From positions 1 to 64,000 of the forward strand of contig JACPAV010000025.1 in the NCBI GenBank assembly GCA_016180645.1: a stretch of 64,000 nt of DNA, read 5' to 3'. Position 1 is the stretch's first letter. Each line of letters begins with the position of its first letter. The notes under the pieces were generated by a model. That model was not told the origin of the DNA, ran no database searches, and saw only the letters and a program-made list of their open reading frames with translations. The DNA is from Nitrospirota bacterium. Lineage in GTDB: Bacteria > JACPQY01. Made by a program: the position numbers and the translations under genes. Below are positions 63,932-64,000 of the stretch, one piece after another.

Positions 63932-64000
63932 CGGTAGCGGGAGGGGTCGAACCTCCAGTCCACGTCTTCACGGGACGCCGCCTTTCCACGACGGCGGTTT
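63932..64000 (-). tRNA. tRNA-His(GTG), 5' part beyond the window
   Basis: T-arm GGAGG-TTCGACC-CCTCC, anticodon stem GCGTC/GACGT with loop CCGTGAA (anticodon GTG, C at base 33) and 3' acceptor strand CGCTACC. The 5' acceptor strand lies past base 64000. Confidence 0.75.

Noticed and set aside
1-64000. Prophage interpretation of the window
   Set aside because: There are no capsid, portal, terminase or tail genes; the primase, tRNAs and Gp37/Gp68-like gene alone are equally common on plasmids and conjugative elements.

Overview
This is 64 kb of GC-rich bacterial DNA that reads as part of a large conjugative element (megaplasmid or integrative conjugative element) or a mobile-gene-rich chromosomal region. 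Four genes in the order traE-traK-traB-lipoprotein (37.9-41.5 kb) match the start of an F-type type IV secretion locus. A stand-alone CHC2/Toprim primase, a DUF3150-like protein and a large tRNA array point the same way. Lipoproteins with MopE-type Ca-binding motifs, Kelch, BNR/YCF48-like, FG-GAP and bacterial Ig-like repeats resemble those of Myxococcota and other former Deltaproteobacteria. That taxonomic link is an inference; no rRNA or ribosomal protein gene is present. No relaxase, coupling ATPase, integrase or replication initiator is visible.

Layout. 0.9-8.4 kb: primase, an orphan TSCPD-like protein, two unknowns, a DUF3150-like protein and a radical SAM protein. 8.9-16.8 kb: a restriction/defence island (helicase-nuclease, TcmP, Gp37/Gp68-like three-Cys protein, beta-class DNA methyltransferase, TIGR02391/Ymh protein). 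16.9-27.8 kb: a Yip1-like membrane protein, then a run of exported proteins (giant Ig-like lipoprotein, FG-GAP lipoprotein, outer-membrane protein, small lipoprotein). 28-30.5 kb: a SLOG-SLOG-NADAR operon with hairpin leaders. 31-36.2 kb: minus-strand lipoproteins with MopE/Kelch and MopE/BNR repeats, flanked by a diverged direct repeat. 37.6-45.9 kb: T4SS genes and a second giant Ig-like lipoprotein. 46-49 kb: an XRE regulator, a response regulator and a hybrid histidine kinase. 49.7-52.2 kb: an AbiE-type type IV toxin-antitoxin pair. 52.5-62.2 kb: small proteins, a nucleoside hydrolase-like lipoprotein, a SEC-C protein and its diverged paralog, and a GH5 glycosidase. 62.3-64 kb: a minus-strand array of 14 complete tRNAs, one tRNA cut by the window edge and two tRNA-like remnants, including an initiator tRNA with encoded CCA.

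The most unusual feature is a dense set of small dispersed repeats (families named A to F here). Family A (about 57 bp, about 18 copies) sits between genes and also in frame inside at least nine genes, including TraK, TraB and the giant lipoproteins, in two of three forward frames or in reverse; the unused forward frame contains a stop. This recalls the Rickettsia palindromic elements. Family B is a palindrome whose arm ends in GGTGGTGGGATGA, so each insertion offers a Shine-Dalgarno-like stretch and a start codon; at least four genes appear to start exactly at its edge. The restriction island, SLOG/NADAR operon, MopE lipoprotein block, sensor genes and AbiE pair are nearly free of these repeats, which suggests later arrival or protection from insertion.
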